Positions 27,961 through 36,349 of a stretch of 64,000 nt of DNA are shown piece by piece. The position numbers and the translations under genes were made by a program. The DNA lies in NCBI GenBank assembly GCA_035626395.1, contig DASPNR010000002.1, forward strand, positions 126,501-190,500, in the 5' to 3' direction. The notes under the pieces are model-generated. The model did not search any database. It saw only the letters and a list, made by a program, of their open reading frames with translations, and was not told the origin of the DNA. Numbering within the stretch: the stretch's first letter is position 1; each line of letters begins with the position of its first letter. Source of the DNA: Candidatus Limnocylindrales bacterium. GTDB lineage: Bacteria; Desulfobacterota; Binatia; UBA1149; CAITLU01.

Positions 27961-28940
27961 ACGGCGCGAGATTGGAAATGGACGACTTCACTCGCTGCCG
28001 AATCTCGCGAGGCAGGATTCGGCCGCTGGTCCGCGTCGCTGCGGTTCTGGTTGTCGCGGCTGCCGCGTTTCCCGCCACCGCCATCGCCCAGCCTTACGAT
28101 CACCTTGAATGTTACCGGCTGCGCGCGCGAGGCGACCAATGGACGGTGAATACCGGCCATGCCTCGGAGACTCTTACGCTGACGCCATCGGATATACCGC
28201 CGTTCGCGGTCGATGAAGGCTGCCGCCTGCTGCCGGTGCGCAATCCGCGTCCACGCCAGCTTTGCGTGCCGGTCGACAAGGCGCCGAGGCAGGCGCCGGC
28301 CGGGCAGGCCCTGTCCAACCTCTATGCCTGCTACTTCCTCGAATGCACGGAGAACGACGATCTCGATCTCAGTGTGACCACGCAGTTCGGCGCGGGCGCA
28401 ATCGGGATTCGGCGTGACACCGAATATCGCAAGCTCTGCGTCCCAACGCAGCTGGGATCGTTCGCGACGACAACGACGAGCACGACGCTTTCGAGCACGA
28501 CCACGGCACCGCCGTCCACGACAACGACCACGGCCCCGCCGACCACGACGACGACGACCACGACGACGACGACGACCACAACGACATCGGTGACGACGAC
28601 GACCACGACGACGTCGACCACGACGACGACGCTGCCGGCGACCACGACGACCATCATCGTGACGACGACCGTGGAAACAGGCACCACGATCAAGGCCCCT
28701 ACGACTTCGGTGACCAGCACGACGAGCGCCGAGTGCATCCCGTTTCCATGCAGGAACGGAGGTACGTTCGTGCACGACCTGTGCGTGTGTGAGTGCCCGC
28801 CAAAGATTTCGGGCAATGCGTGCGAGAACTACAACTGCAGCGCTGGTCACCAGGACGAAGGTTACTGTATCGGCGTAACGCGTGAGCAGTGTCAGGACGA
28901 AGCCGTCGCGGGGCAGTGTCCGCAAAAATGTCTCTGCTGA
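27957..28940 (+). CDS. Secreted 'YDHLECYR' domain, Thr-rich linker and EGF/ShK-like C-terminus
   Basis: 327 residues, overlapping the previous gene by 4 bp. A signal peptide (ends FPATAIAQ) precedes a domain paralogous to the upstream protein (YDHLECYRLR, LCVPVDKAPRQAPAG, VTTQFGAGAIG, KLCVPTQLG). A linker of ~90 residues, mostly Thr, follows. The last ~65 residues carry 14 Cys: an EGF-like part (CRNGGTFVHDLCVCECP) and a ShK-toxin-like part ending CPQKCLC. ShK-like and EGF-like folds are common in eukaryotic extracellular proteins and less so in bacteria; the assignment rests on Cys pattern only. A two-domain adhesin or matrix protein with an O-glycosylatable stalk is a plausible reading. Confidence 0.7.
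   Translation: MNGARLEMDDFTRCRISRGRIRPLVRVAAVLVVAAAAFPATAIAQPYDHLECYRLRARGDQWTVNTGHASETLTLTPSDIPPFAVDEGCRLLPVRNPRPRQLCVPVDKAPRQAPAGQALSNLYACYFLECTENDDLDLSVTTQFGAGAIGIRRDTEYRKLCVPTQLGSFATTTTSTTLSSTTTAPPSTTTTTAPPTTTTTTTTTTTTTTTSVTTTTTTTSTTTTTLPATTTTIIVTTTVETGTTIKAPTTSVTSTTSAECIPFPCRNGGTFVHDLCVCECPPKISGNACENYNCSAGHQDEGYCIGVTREQCQDEAVAGQCPQKCLC
28466..28730 (+). repeat. (ACG/ACC)n simple-sequence tract encoding poly-Thr stalk
   Basis: About 265 bp dominated by ACG, ACC and ACA codons, the longest pure part around 28540-28640. Prone to slippage in steps of three, which would alter stalk length without frameshifting. Confidence 0.8.
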
Positions 28941-29098
28941 ACGCGCTGACGCCTCGTGTGCCGGACCGTTTTGGTCGGCGGGCACCCGAGACGAGATCGA
29001 CGGCAGTCCTTCAAGCATCCGCTCCGGGCTTGCGGCTGCTCCGTTCTGTAGCGGCGGACGTCGTCACGGAAGCTGCGGAATACGGAGTGGAAAGCGAG

Positions 29099-29172
29099 TG
29101 GCGATGGGTGGACTCGAACCACCGACCTAGGGATTATGAGGCCCTCGCTCTAACCGCCTGAGCTACATCGCC
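29099..29172 (-). tRNA. tRNA-Met (CAT)
   Basis: 74 nt on the minus strand. The acceptor GGCGATG/CATCGCC is perfect, the D-arm GCTC/GAGC and T-arm GGTGG/CCACC are intact, the loop CTCATAA has anticodon CAT, and the discriminator is A. CCA is not encoded. The 31-39 pair of the anticodon stem reads C-T, a mismatch. The CTCATAA loop favours elongator Met over initiator (no GGG/CCC anticodon-stem run). The tRNA-Ile(CAU) alternative cannot be fully excluded. Confidence 0.9.
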
Positions 29173-29357
29173 ACAAAGCCGCGTTTTCTCGCCACCGCGG
29201 CGCTGGATGTCAAACGTTTCCGCGCGAGTGCGGCGTCGCGTGCCGCCGCCCTTGCGCATTGGCTGCCTGCCGTCGCGCGCGCAGGAACGAATGCCTGCCC
29301 GCGACGCCCGGCCCGCAGCATCGATATGGCTCCCCGCCACGATGTGGACCGTTTGAT

Positions 29358-30359
29358 TCAGGACCCGACGCCGTTCTTCCCTGCCAGCATCTGCGCCAGC
29401 CGCTCGCGGTCGCCGAGAATCTCGAGCGCCGCATGGTAAGGGTCCTGCTCGCCCGCGGACACGCGCGCGAGCGTCGTTTGCACCGCTTCGTTCGCGGCGC
29501 CGCTGCGCAGCCGTCGCATCACTTCCTCTTCGCAGATCTCGAAGACCTCGGCGCGCAGCCGCCGCGCAACGACGTCGCGCTGCGGATGCTCCTTGCGAAA
29601 CTCTCGGTGCGTCATCGCCGCGTCGAGCACGGCCTCGGTTCCTTCGCCCGCCGACGCCTTGGTCAGCAGCACCGGCACTTTCCATGCGTTCGAATCGTCC
29701 GCGCTCTTCAGCGCCAGCATCATCTCGAGCTCGGTGCGCATCCGCGTGGCGCCTTCGCGGTCGGCCTTGTTCACCACGAAGACGTCGGCGATCTCGAGCA
29801 GGCCGGCTTTCATCACCTGCACCGTGTCCCCGGCCTCGGGCACCAGGATCACGACGACGGTATCGGCGACTTCCATGATGTCGAGCTCGGTCTGGCCCAC
29901 GCCAACGGTCTCGATGATGACGACATCCTTGCCCGAAGCGTCCATCAGCCGAGCCACGTCGCGTCCCGAGCGCGTCAGGCCGCCGTGGCTGCCGCGCGTG
30001 GAAAGGCTGCGAATGAAGACGCCTTCGTCGAGGAAATGGCGCTGCATGCGAATGCGGTCGCCGAGCACCGAACCGCCGGAGAACGGACTGGAAGGATCGA
30101 TGGCCACGACGCCGACGGTCAGCCCTCGCTCGCGGCAGTGGCCGATGATCGCGCTCGTCATGGTGGACTTGCCGGCGCCGGGCGGGCCGGTCAGGCCGAT
30201 CGTGAAGGCATGACCGCAGTGCTTGTAGATGCGCGACATCACCTCGGCGGTGTGCGCGGCGCGGTTCTCGACCAGCGTGATGAGGCGGGCCAGTGCCACG
30301 CGGTCGCCGGCGAGCGTGGCTTCGGCGAGCGCGTGTGGATCGCGGTTGCGCGTGGACAT
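29358..30359 (-). CDS. meaB: Methylmalonyl-CoA mutase-associated GTPase MeaB/ArgK
   Basis: 333 residues of the G3E GTPase family. MeaB guards adenosylcobalamin-dependent methylmalonyl-CoA mutase during cofactor loading and protects it from inactivation. It has the P-loop GLTGPPGAGKSTM, the switch region DPSSPFSGGSVLGDRIRM, ETVGVGQTE and the base-specifying NKAD. The order and spacing match ArgK/MeaB rather than HypB or UreG. No mutase gene is in the window, so its client is not visible here. It lies 34 bp downstream of lipB on the same strand. Confidence 0.94.
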   Translation of the reverse strand: MSTRNRDPHALAEATLAGDRVALARLITLVENRAAHTAEVMSRIYKHCGHAFTIGLTGPPGAGKSTMTSAIIGHCRERGLTVGVVAIDPSSPFSGGSVLGDRIRMQRHFLDEGVFIRSLSTRGSHGGLTRSGRDVARLMDASGKDVVIIETVGVGQTELDIMEVADTVVVILVPEAGDTVQVMKAGLLEIADVFVVNKADREGATRMRTELEMMLALKSADDSNAWKVPVLLTKASAGEGTEAVLDAAMTHREFRKEHPQRDVVARRLRAEVFEICEEEVMRRLRSGAANEAVQTTLARVSAGEQDPYHAALEILGDRERLAQMLAGKNGVGS

Positions 30360-30393
30360 CGATGACCTTCGTCAATCCCGAATCGCTGAGTAC

Positions 30394-31080
30394 CTATGCG
30401 CGGCAGTCCGCTTGGCGCTGGCGCATGCGACGGATCGTGTGCGCGGTCAGCCGCTCGGAGGCTTGGTCGCAGGGCACGGTGGCGCCTGTGGTGGCCGAGA
30501 TCGTGGTGACGCGCTCGCCGCCGACGCCGCAGGTGACGATACAGTCGAAGACCGAAGCATCCAAACCGACGTTGAGCGCCACGCCGTGGTAGCTGACGCC
30601 GCGCGCGATGCGCAATCCTATGGACGCGATCTTGCCGCCGCCCGTCCAGATCCCTGCCGTTCCGGGATGACGCTCGCCGACGATGCCGTAGTCGCGGAGC
30701 GTGTCGAGCAGCGCGCCTTCGAGCAGGCAGACCCAGTCCTTGACGCCGACCCCGAGCTCCTCGATCGATACGATCGGATACATCACGACCTGGCCCGGGC
30801 CGTGGTAGGTGGCCCGCCCTCCCCGATCGCTGCGCGCAATGGTGATGCCGCGGCGGTGAAGCTCGGAGGGATCGGCCAACACGTCGGTGGCGGGCGCGTG
30901 ACGGCCGAGCGTGATCGTCGGCGGATGCTCGACGACGACCAGCGTGTCCGGAACCTGTCCGCGCAGGCGGCGCTCGTGAAGCTCGAGCTGGCGAGCCAGG
31001 GCCGCTGCGTACTCGAGGCGCCCCCAATGCTCCACGCGAGGATCGGCCACGATGTTGGGATGGGCGACCTCGGACCGCAT
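30394..31080 (-). CDS. lipB: Octanoyl-[acyl carrier protein]:protein octanoyltransferase
   Basis: 228 residues. LipB moves octanoate from ACP to lipoyl domains, the first step of lipoate synthesis. Signatures are VVVEHPPTITLGRHA, the core RGGRATYHGPGQVVMYPI, the catalytic Lys in GGGKIASIGLRI and the catalytic Cys in VTCGV. I used the ATG at 31080, which leaves about 18 residues before the fold. lipA, its usual partner, is not in the window. Confidence 0.95.
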   Translation of the reverse strand: MRSEVAHPNIVADPRVEHWGRLEYAAALARQLELHERRLRGQVPDTLVVVEHPPTITLGRHAPATDVLADPSELHRRGITIARSDRGGRATYHGPGQVVMYPIVSIEELGVGVKDWVCLLEGALLDTLRDYGIVGERHPGTAGIWTGGGKIASIGLRIARGVSYHGVALNVGLDASVFDCIVTCGVGGERVTTISATTGATVPCDQASERLTAHTIRRMRQRQADCRA

Positions 31081-31151
31081 CGGCCGACCATAGCCAGCCG
31101 GTCCCCGGGCCTCAACTTGCAAGGAACACGCTCCTGGCCCCATTTCCGGAC

Positions 31152-31499
31152 ATGGCGCGGGCCCACTCCAATCTGATGCTGATCGTCGGCGCCTCGCTGC
31201 TGGCGCTGGGTATCGGCAACACGCTGCTGGGCCTTTCCAAGCTGCCCGAGTACCGCGCCAAGAAGCACGCCGCCGTGGCCATCGCCGGCGACAGCGCGCG
31301 ACGCATGACGCAGGGAACGGCGGCCATCCTCGATCCGGCAACCGATGCGCAACTGCTCTTCGACAGCGCCTTTACCAAGTACGAGTACTACCGCGTCGTC
31401 CTTCGCGGCGGCATCTGGCTGACTGCGCTCGGGCTGATCCTGATCGGCGGCGTGACCGTCCGGCGAATCTTTGTGCGCACTGGTGCCGTACAAAGTTGA
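31152..31499 (+). CDS. Small two-helix membrane protein, unrecognised
   Basis: 115 residues with two hydrophobic helices (about 8-28, LMLIVGASLLALGIGNTLLG, and 86-104, GGIWLTALGLILIGGVTV) flanking a soluble, charged middle (KLPEYRAKKHAA). The C-terminus is basic. No family recognised. It is divergent from lipB and precedes the two-component cluster by about 180 bp; whether it belongs with it is unclear. Confidence 0.6.
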   Translation: MARAHSNLMLIVGASLLALGIGNTLLGLSKLPEYRAKKHAAVAIAGDSARRMTQGTAAILDPATDAQLLFDSAFTKYEYYRVVLRGGIWLTALGLILIGGVTVRRIFVRTGAVQS

Positions 31500-31682
31500 C
31501 CACAGGAACGCGCAGCCTGTATCCTCCTCACGTTGGGTCGCCGGAGCGCCTGCTCATGCAGCAGGGTGGCGGGCGGCGGAGGTGTGGATGCGGCGAGGCT
31601 CTGGCCGGCTCGGCTCGGCAATACAATTCGTGTGCGCACAAGCGGGCGGCGGCCATCGCCTCTGCGGTCGCCGGGGTGCGCC

Positions 31683-32930
31683 GTGAAGCCGCGGCGCCGC
31701 TTCGAGTCCCGCTACGCCGATCTCGCCTATGCCCTGGATCGCGCGCTGACCGACTCACCGACGGCGCATGACTTCGGCCGCGCGGCCATCGACGTGCTGC
31801 GCCTGGCGCTGCGCCCGTCCTACGCCGGCCTGGTCTATCGCATGGAATCGGGCGATTTCCGCTGCGGCGATCTGGCCGTCAGCACCGATCTGCACGCTCT
31901 GCAGCAGGCGCTGTCGCGCGCGCCGCTCTCCTTCATCGCGAGGCCCCGAGCGCTGGTTCGCAGCGACGTCGGCGGCGCCGGCCTGGCCGACGTTGCCCTG
32001 GCCATGACGGCCGCAGCCTTCGAGGTGTGCTTCCCGCTGACGCTCGGCGCCGAGGTGCGTGGGGTGCTGGCCCTGGGGCCGCGCCAGGACCGCAGCCCGT
32101 ATGCCGAGGAGGACCTCGAGCTGTGCTCGCGCATCGGCGCGCGCATTGCCGCCGTGGCCGGGCAGCAGAGCCTGCAGTCGGAAGTGGAAAAGCTGCGCAG
32201 CCTGGCCACGCGCCAGGAGCGCCTGGCGGCGGTCGGGGAGATGGCCGCGGGCCTGGCGCACGAGATCCGCAATCCCCTCGTTTCCATCCGCACCTTCACG
32301 CAGCTTCTTCCGGAGCGGTACGGAGACGAGGAATTCCGCTCAGGGTTTCTCGATCTGACGCTGGCCGAGATCGACCGCATCACCGCGCTGGTGGGCGAGC
32401 TGCTGAGCTTCGCGCGCCCGGCCGCCGGCGGCGACGCCGCCGAGGCCGTCGATATCGCCGAGTGCCTGGAGCGGACGTGCGCACTCCTGCGCAACCAGGC
32501 GCGCAGCGCCGGCGTCGCGCTCGATCTGGAACTCGAAGTCGGCCTGGGAGCCGCAGCCATCGAAGAGGACCGGCTGCGCCAGATCGTGCTGAACCTGATC
32601 GTCAATGCGATCCAGGCGTGCAACGGACGCGGGCGCGTGGTCGTCAGCGCCGGCCGCAGCGATCGCGCGCCGCACCTGACCTGCATCCGGGTGCGGGACG
32701 ACGGGCCGGGAATGGCCGCCGAGGTTGCGGCGCGGGTCTTCGAGCCCTTCTTCACCACTCGCAGCGAAGGCACCGGGCTGGGCCTGGCGCTGGTCAAGCG
32801 CATCGTCGAAGACCACGGCGGACGCATCGGCGTCTCCACCACGCCCGGCGCCGGCGCGTGCTTCAGCGTCGAGCTCCCTATTGCGGCGGCCGTCGACACT
32901 GTGATCGGCGGCGTTGGGATCCATGGCTAG
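31683..32930 (+). CDS. Soluble GAF-type sensor histidine kinase (NtrB-like)
   Basis: 415 residues from a GTG at 31683, which removes a 50-residue low-complexity frame with no homology. An N-terminal ~180-residue GAF-like sensor (VCFPLTLGAEVRGVLALG, then SPYAEEDLELCSRIGARIA) is followed by a short coiled coil, HisKA with H-box AAGLAHEIRNPLVSI (His193) and HATPase: NLIVNAIQA (N box), VRDDGPGM (G1), FEPFFTTRSEGTGLGLALVK. There are no transmembrane helices, so the signal is cytoplasmic. It overlaps the next gene by 8 bp and is two genes from an NtrC-type regulator, its likely partner. Confidence 0.88.
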   Translation: MKPRRRFESRYADLAYALDRALTDSPTAHDFGRAAIDVLRLALRPSYAGLVYRMESGDFRCGDLAVSTDLHALQQALSRAPLSFIARPRALVRSDVGGAGLADVALAMTAAAFEVCFPLTLGAEVRGVLALGPRQDRSPYAEEDLELCSRIGARIAAVAGQQSLQSEVEKLRSLATRQERLAAVGEMAAGLAHEIRNPLVSIRTFTQLLPERYGDEEFRSGFLDLTLAEIDRITALVGELLSFARPAAGGDAAEAVDIAECLERTCALLRNQARSAGVALDLELEVGLGAAAIEEDRLRQIVLNLIVNAIQACNGRGRVVVSAGRSDRAPHLTCIRVRDDGPGMAAEVAARVFEPFFTTRSEGTGLGLALVKRIVEDHGGRIGVSTTPGAGACFSVELPIAAAVDTVIGGVGIHG

Positions 32931-34785
32931 GATCGCGCTCGTAGAGGCGGGTGCCGGGACGGCTACGGCCGTGGAGGCCGTAGCCGCCGGTCACGAGCTC
33001 GTTGCGTGCTCGTTGTCTGCCGTTCCCGACGGCGTCGATCTGGCCATCGTCGACTACAACAGCACCGGGCCCGTCGATCGCGGCGCGCTGGCCGGCCTGG
33101 AGGGGCGCGTTCCGGTCCTGCTGCTGGTCGACAGGCGCATGTACGTCGCCGAAGGGCTCTACGACGCCGCCGCCGTGGCCGTGCTGCGCAAACCCTTCGA
33201 TCTCTTCGAGCTGCGCCTGAAGATGCGCGGCCTTCTGATCAGCGCCATCGAAAGCGCCGAGCCGAGCCCGATTCCTCCTCCCCCCGGACCGCGACGAAGC
33301 ACCGACAGCGTTCCGACGCTGGACTGGCTGACGCCGCCGCTGCTGCCGGCGGCTGCCGCGGCCACGATGGCGGCAGCACGCCGCATGGCGACGTCGCTGT
33401 GGATCGTGGGCGAGATGGGCAGCGGCCGCGAGCAGGTCGCCATTGCGTTCGCGCGCCGCCATCAGCCGGCGCTCGAGCTCGTCACCTGGTTTGCCGGGCA
33501 GTCGCTCGAGGAAGCGCTGGCCGGTTGTCGCGCCGCGAGCGCCGCGCTTTTCGTGCCCGACGTCGAGACGCGCGCGCTGTCCGAGCAGAAGCGTCTGGAG
33601 ACGTATCTGGCGCGCAACCCCGACCGCTGCGTCATCGCCACCTCCGCCGACGATCCGGCCGAGGCCGTGGTGGGCGGCGCGATGTCGCGGCGCCTGTATC
33701 ATCTGCTGGCGCGAGTCTGCGTGCGGCTCCCGGCATTGCGCGAGCGACGCGCAGACATCGCACCGCTGGCCGCCGCCATGGCCTCGGCCACCGCGGGCAA
33801 GGCCTTCGCCGGCATGCGCGTGCGCCTGGCACCGTCGGCCGTGGAGCGCCTGGAGCTGTATCCGTGGCCTGGCAACGTCAGCGAGCTCGAAGGCGTCATC
33901 GCACGCAGCGTCCTCGCTCGCGCCGCCACCGCCGGCGAGGGCGTGTGCATGATCGAGGCGGGGGATCTCGTCTTCTCGCCTGCCCTGTCGCCGGCCGAGC
34001 TGCCGGCTTCGGTGCCGGTGCCGCGCGCCGGCGTGGTGGTGGCGCTGCCGACGGCCGCACGAAAACAGGAAGACGCGAGCGAGACGGTCGCGGCTTCGCA
34101 GGGCAACGCCGCAGCCGCGGCGGCGACGGCCATCGAGCCGGTGCTGGCGGGCCTCGCCCACGACCTGCGCAATCCGATGGCCACTCTCAAGACGTTCGCA
34201 TCGCTGGCGGCGGCCGGCGCGGTGGCCGGCGGCGGTGAGGACGCCGAGCTGGCGCGGCTGGCTGCGCAGGCGTGCACCCGCATCGACGATCATCTCGACC
34301 TGCTGCAGCGCTACTCCGATCTGCCCGACGGCAATCCTGCGGCAGTCGATCTGATTGCGGTCATGTCGGAGGCGATCCAGAGCGCCGGCATCGACGTGGA
34401 AGTGGGAGCGCGGCGCGCATTGTGGGCTCGCGTCGATCCGCATCACGCGCGCTTCATGGCCGAGGCGATGCTCGAGGAAGCGCGCGCGCGAATCGCCGCC
34501 GGCGAGCAGGCGTGGCTGGATACGACGCCCGGCGCGGCGCTGGAGCTGCGCGTGCCGCTGGGGACGGCGGCGGTGGAGAAGCTCGGCAAGTGGGTTCGCG
34601 GCCAGGCGCTGCCATGGCGTCTGGCGCTGGCGCGCGAGGTCGCGCGGCGAAGCGGTGGAGATGTGGATGTCAGCGCGAGCGGCGAGGAGCTGCGCGTGGT
34701 GTGGAAGGCGGTAGAGGCGGAGGAGCAGAGACATGGCGACCAAGCCGGTAGTGCTGATCGTCGACGACGAAGCCGGAGTTCGTGA
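32923..34785 (+). CDS. Degenerate receiver/AAA+ (NtrC-like) + histidine-kinase-like hybrid
   Basis: 620 residues that combine parts normally found in separate proteins, all eroded. Residues 1-110 are receiver-like (LAIVDYNSTG, VLRKPFDLFELRLKM) but lack the usual acidic pair at the N-terminus. About 140-360 follow a sigma54 AAA+ layout, with Walker A changed from G-S-G-K to GEMGSGREQ (163-171; Arg for the ATP-binding Lys), no GAFTGA, and an end still reading LELYPWPGNVSELEGVIARS. Then comes an H-box-like LAHDLRNPMATLKTF (His413) and a weak ATPase-like tail with no G boxes. It overlaps the kinase by 8 bp and the regulator by 53 bp. Probably a non-enzymatic scaffold or modulator of the pair; function inferred. 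Confidence 0.65.
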   Translation: MARIALVEAGAGTATAVEAVAAGHELVACSLSAVPDGVDLAIVDYNSTGPVDRGALAGLEGRVPVLLLVDRRMYVAEGLYDAAAVAVLRKPFDLFELRLKMRGLLISAIESAEPSPIPPPPGPRRSTDSVPTLDWLTPPLLPAAAAATMAAARRMATSLWIVGEMGSGREQVAIAFARRHQPALELVTWFAGQSLEEALAGCRAASAALFVPDVETRALSEQKRLETYLARNPDRCVIATSADDPAEAVVGGAMSRRLYHLLARVCVRLPALRERRADIAPLAAAMASATAGKAFAGMRVRLAPSAVERLELYPWPGNVSELEGVIARSVLARAATAGEGVCMIEAGDLVFSPALSPAELPASVPVPRAGVVVALPTAARKQEDASETVAASQGNAAAAAATAIEPVLAGLAHDLRNPMATLKTFASLAAAGAVAGGGEDAELARLAAQACTRIDDHLDLLQRYSDLPDGNPAAVDLIAVMSEAIQSAGIDVEVGARRALWARVDPHHARFMAEAMLEEARARIAAGEQAWLDTTPGAALELRVPLGTAAVEKLGKWVRGQALPWRLALAREVARRSGGDVDVSASGEELRVVWKAVEAEEQRHGDQAGSADRRRRSRSS

Positions 34786-36154
34786 GTCGGTAAGAATGGT
34801 CCTGAAGGATGCCTACGAGCCCGTGGCCGTGGCATCCGGCGAAGCGGCGCTCGAATTTCTCGGCGGCCGCTCCTGCGACCTGATCTTCCTGGACGTGCTG
34901 ATGCCGGGCATCGATGGCCTGGAGACGCTCGAGCGCATCCGCGCCAGGGACACGCGCGTGGCGGTGGTGATGCTGACGGCGACCAAGACCGTCAAGACGG
35001 CCGTCACGGCGATGAAGCTCGGCGCCTTCGACTATCTGACCAAGCCCTTCGACATCGAGGAACTGCGCCTGGTGGCCGAGCGCGCCACCGAGAACGCGCG
35101 GCTGAAGCAGGAAGTCGAGGTGCTGCGCGAGGCGGTCGGCCAGCGCTACAGCTTCTCCAACATCGTCGGGCAGTCCGAGCCCATGCAGAAGGTGTTCAAG
35201 ACCGTGGCGGCAGTGGCGCCGATGAAATCGACGGTGCTGATCACGGGCGAGTCGGGCACCGGCAAGGAGCTGATCGCTCGCGCCCTGCACTATCACAGCC
35301 CGCGCGCCAGCCGGCCGCTGGTGACGCTGAACTGCGCGGCGATTCCCGACAACCTCCTGGAGAGCGAGCTGTTCGGTCACGAGCGCGGCTCCTTCACCGA
35401 CGCCGTCGACAAGAAGGTCGGACAGTTCGAGCTGGCGCATACCGGCACGATCTTCCTCGACGAGATCGGGGAGATGAGCGCGGGGCTGCAGGCCAAGCTG
35501 CTGCGCGTGCTGGAGGAGGGCGAGATCCAGCGCGTGGGTGCGCCGCGGCCGATGAAGGTGGACGTGCGCGTGGTCGCCGCGACCAACCGCAACCTCATCG
35601 AGAACATTGCCGCCGGCCGCTTCCGCAAGGACCTCTACTTCCGGCTCAACGTGGTGACGGTGGAGCTGCCGCCGCTGCGGGCGCGGCGCGACGACATCCC
35701 GCACCTGATCGCCTACTTCCTGACGCGCAAGAGCCGGGAGCTCGGCATTCCCCGCAAGGAGCTCGCGGCCGCCACCGCCGATCGCATGCTGCAGCATTCC
35801 TGGCCCGGCAACGTCCGGGAGCTCGAAAACGTCATCGAGCGCATGCTCGTGCTCAGCGGCGACTCCCCGGTGCTGACCACCGAGCACCTGCCGAGCGACA
35901 TGGGCATGGAGCTGACCGGCGACGGCAATCGCGACACCGCCCTGCAGGTGCTCTCCGGACTGAAGACGCTCTCCGACGCCGTCGACGAATTCGAGCGGGA
36001 GATCATCGCGCAGGCGCTGTCGCAGACGTTCTACAACCAGACGCGCGCGGCCGAGCTCCTCGGCACGACCCGGCGCATCCTGAAGTACCGCATGGACAAG
36101 CTCGGCCTGGACTGTCCGGATTCGGCCCCGCCTGCTGCGCGGATCGGCGCCTGA
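34733..36154 (+). CDS. NtrC-family sigma54-type response regulator
   Basis: 473 residues. Receiver domain with the acidic pocket VDDE and phospho-acceptor Asp54 in FLDVLMPG; AAA+ domain with Walker A TGESGTGKELIA and Walker B GTIFLDEIGEM, then HSWPGNVRELENVIERM; C-terminal Fis-type helix-turn-helix (IIAQALSQTFYNQTRAAELLGTTRRILKYRMDKL). The sigma54-contact loop reads GSFTDA (219-224) instead of GAFTGA. Such variants occur in this family, so sigma54 contact is likely but not certain. The start (34733) lies inside the 3' end of the preceding gene, a 53 bp overlap in another frame. Likely controlled by the kinase at 31683-32930. Confidence 0.9.
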   Translation: MATKPVVLIVDDEAGVRESVRMVLKDAYEPVAVASGEAALEFLGGRSCDLIFLDVLMPGIDGLETLERIRARDTRVAVVMLTATKTVKTAVTAMKLGAFDYLTKPFDIEELRLVAERATENARLKQEVEVLREAVGQRYSFSNIVGQSEPMQKVFKTVAAVAPMKSTVLITGESGTGKELIARALHYHSPRASRPLVTLNCAAIPDNLLESELFGHERGSFTDAVDKKVGQFELAHTGTIFLDEIGEMSAGLQAKLLRVLEEGEIQRVGAPRPMKVDVRVVAATNRNLIENIAAGRFRKDLYFRLNVVTVELPPLRARRDDIPHLIAYFLTRKSRELGIPRKELAAATADRMLQHSWPGNVRELENVIERMLVLSGDSPVLTTEHLPSDMGMELTGDGNRDTALQVLSGLKTLSDAVDEFEREIIAQALSQTFYNQTRAAELLGTTRRILKYRMDKLGLDCPDSAPPAARIGA

Positions 36155-36279
36155 CGAGCGACCGGCGGGCGCAGGTGCCGCGCTCCGCACACATGCTCGG
36201 CGACGTCGGCGCCGGGGACTACGGCAACGACGCTGCTTTTGGTCTCGATTCGGCGCGTCGATGCACGCCGCAGTCTATT

Positions 36280-36308
36280 TTGACAACCGGAGGGGGGCTA
36301 CGTAGAAG
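36280..36308 (+). promoter_or_regulatory. Sigma70-like promoter upstream of the cof genes
   Basis: TTGACA (36280-36285), 17 bp, TAGAAG (36303-36308), about 42 bp before cofG. It is the only promoter-like sequence seen before the six-gene run cofG to the YceI gene. Confidence 0.5.
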
Positions 36309-36349
36309 CGAAAGCGTGAATCCGGGCGCGGCGATCTTCACCATCGGAC

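Noticed and set aside
28466..28730. Possible CRISPR array or non-coding simple repeat
   Set aside because: No uniform repeat/spacer structure; the tract is in frame and encodes a Thr stalk.
33006..34238. A 410-residue frame on the plus strand inside the hybrid regulator
   Set aside because: Arg-rich shadow in a different frame; the frame 32923-34785 has recognisable domain phrases.
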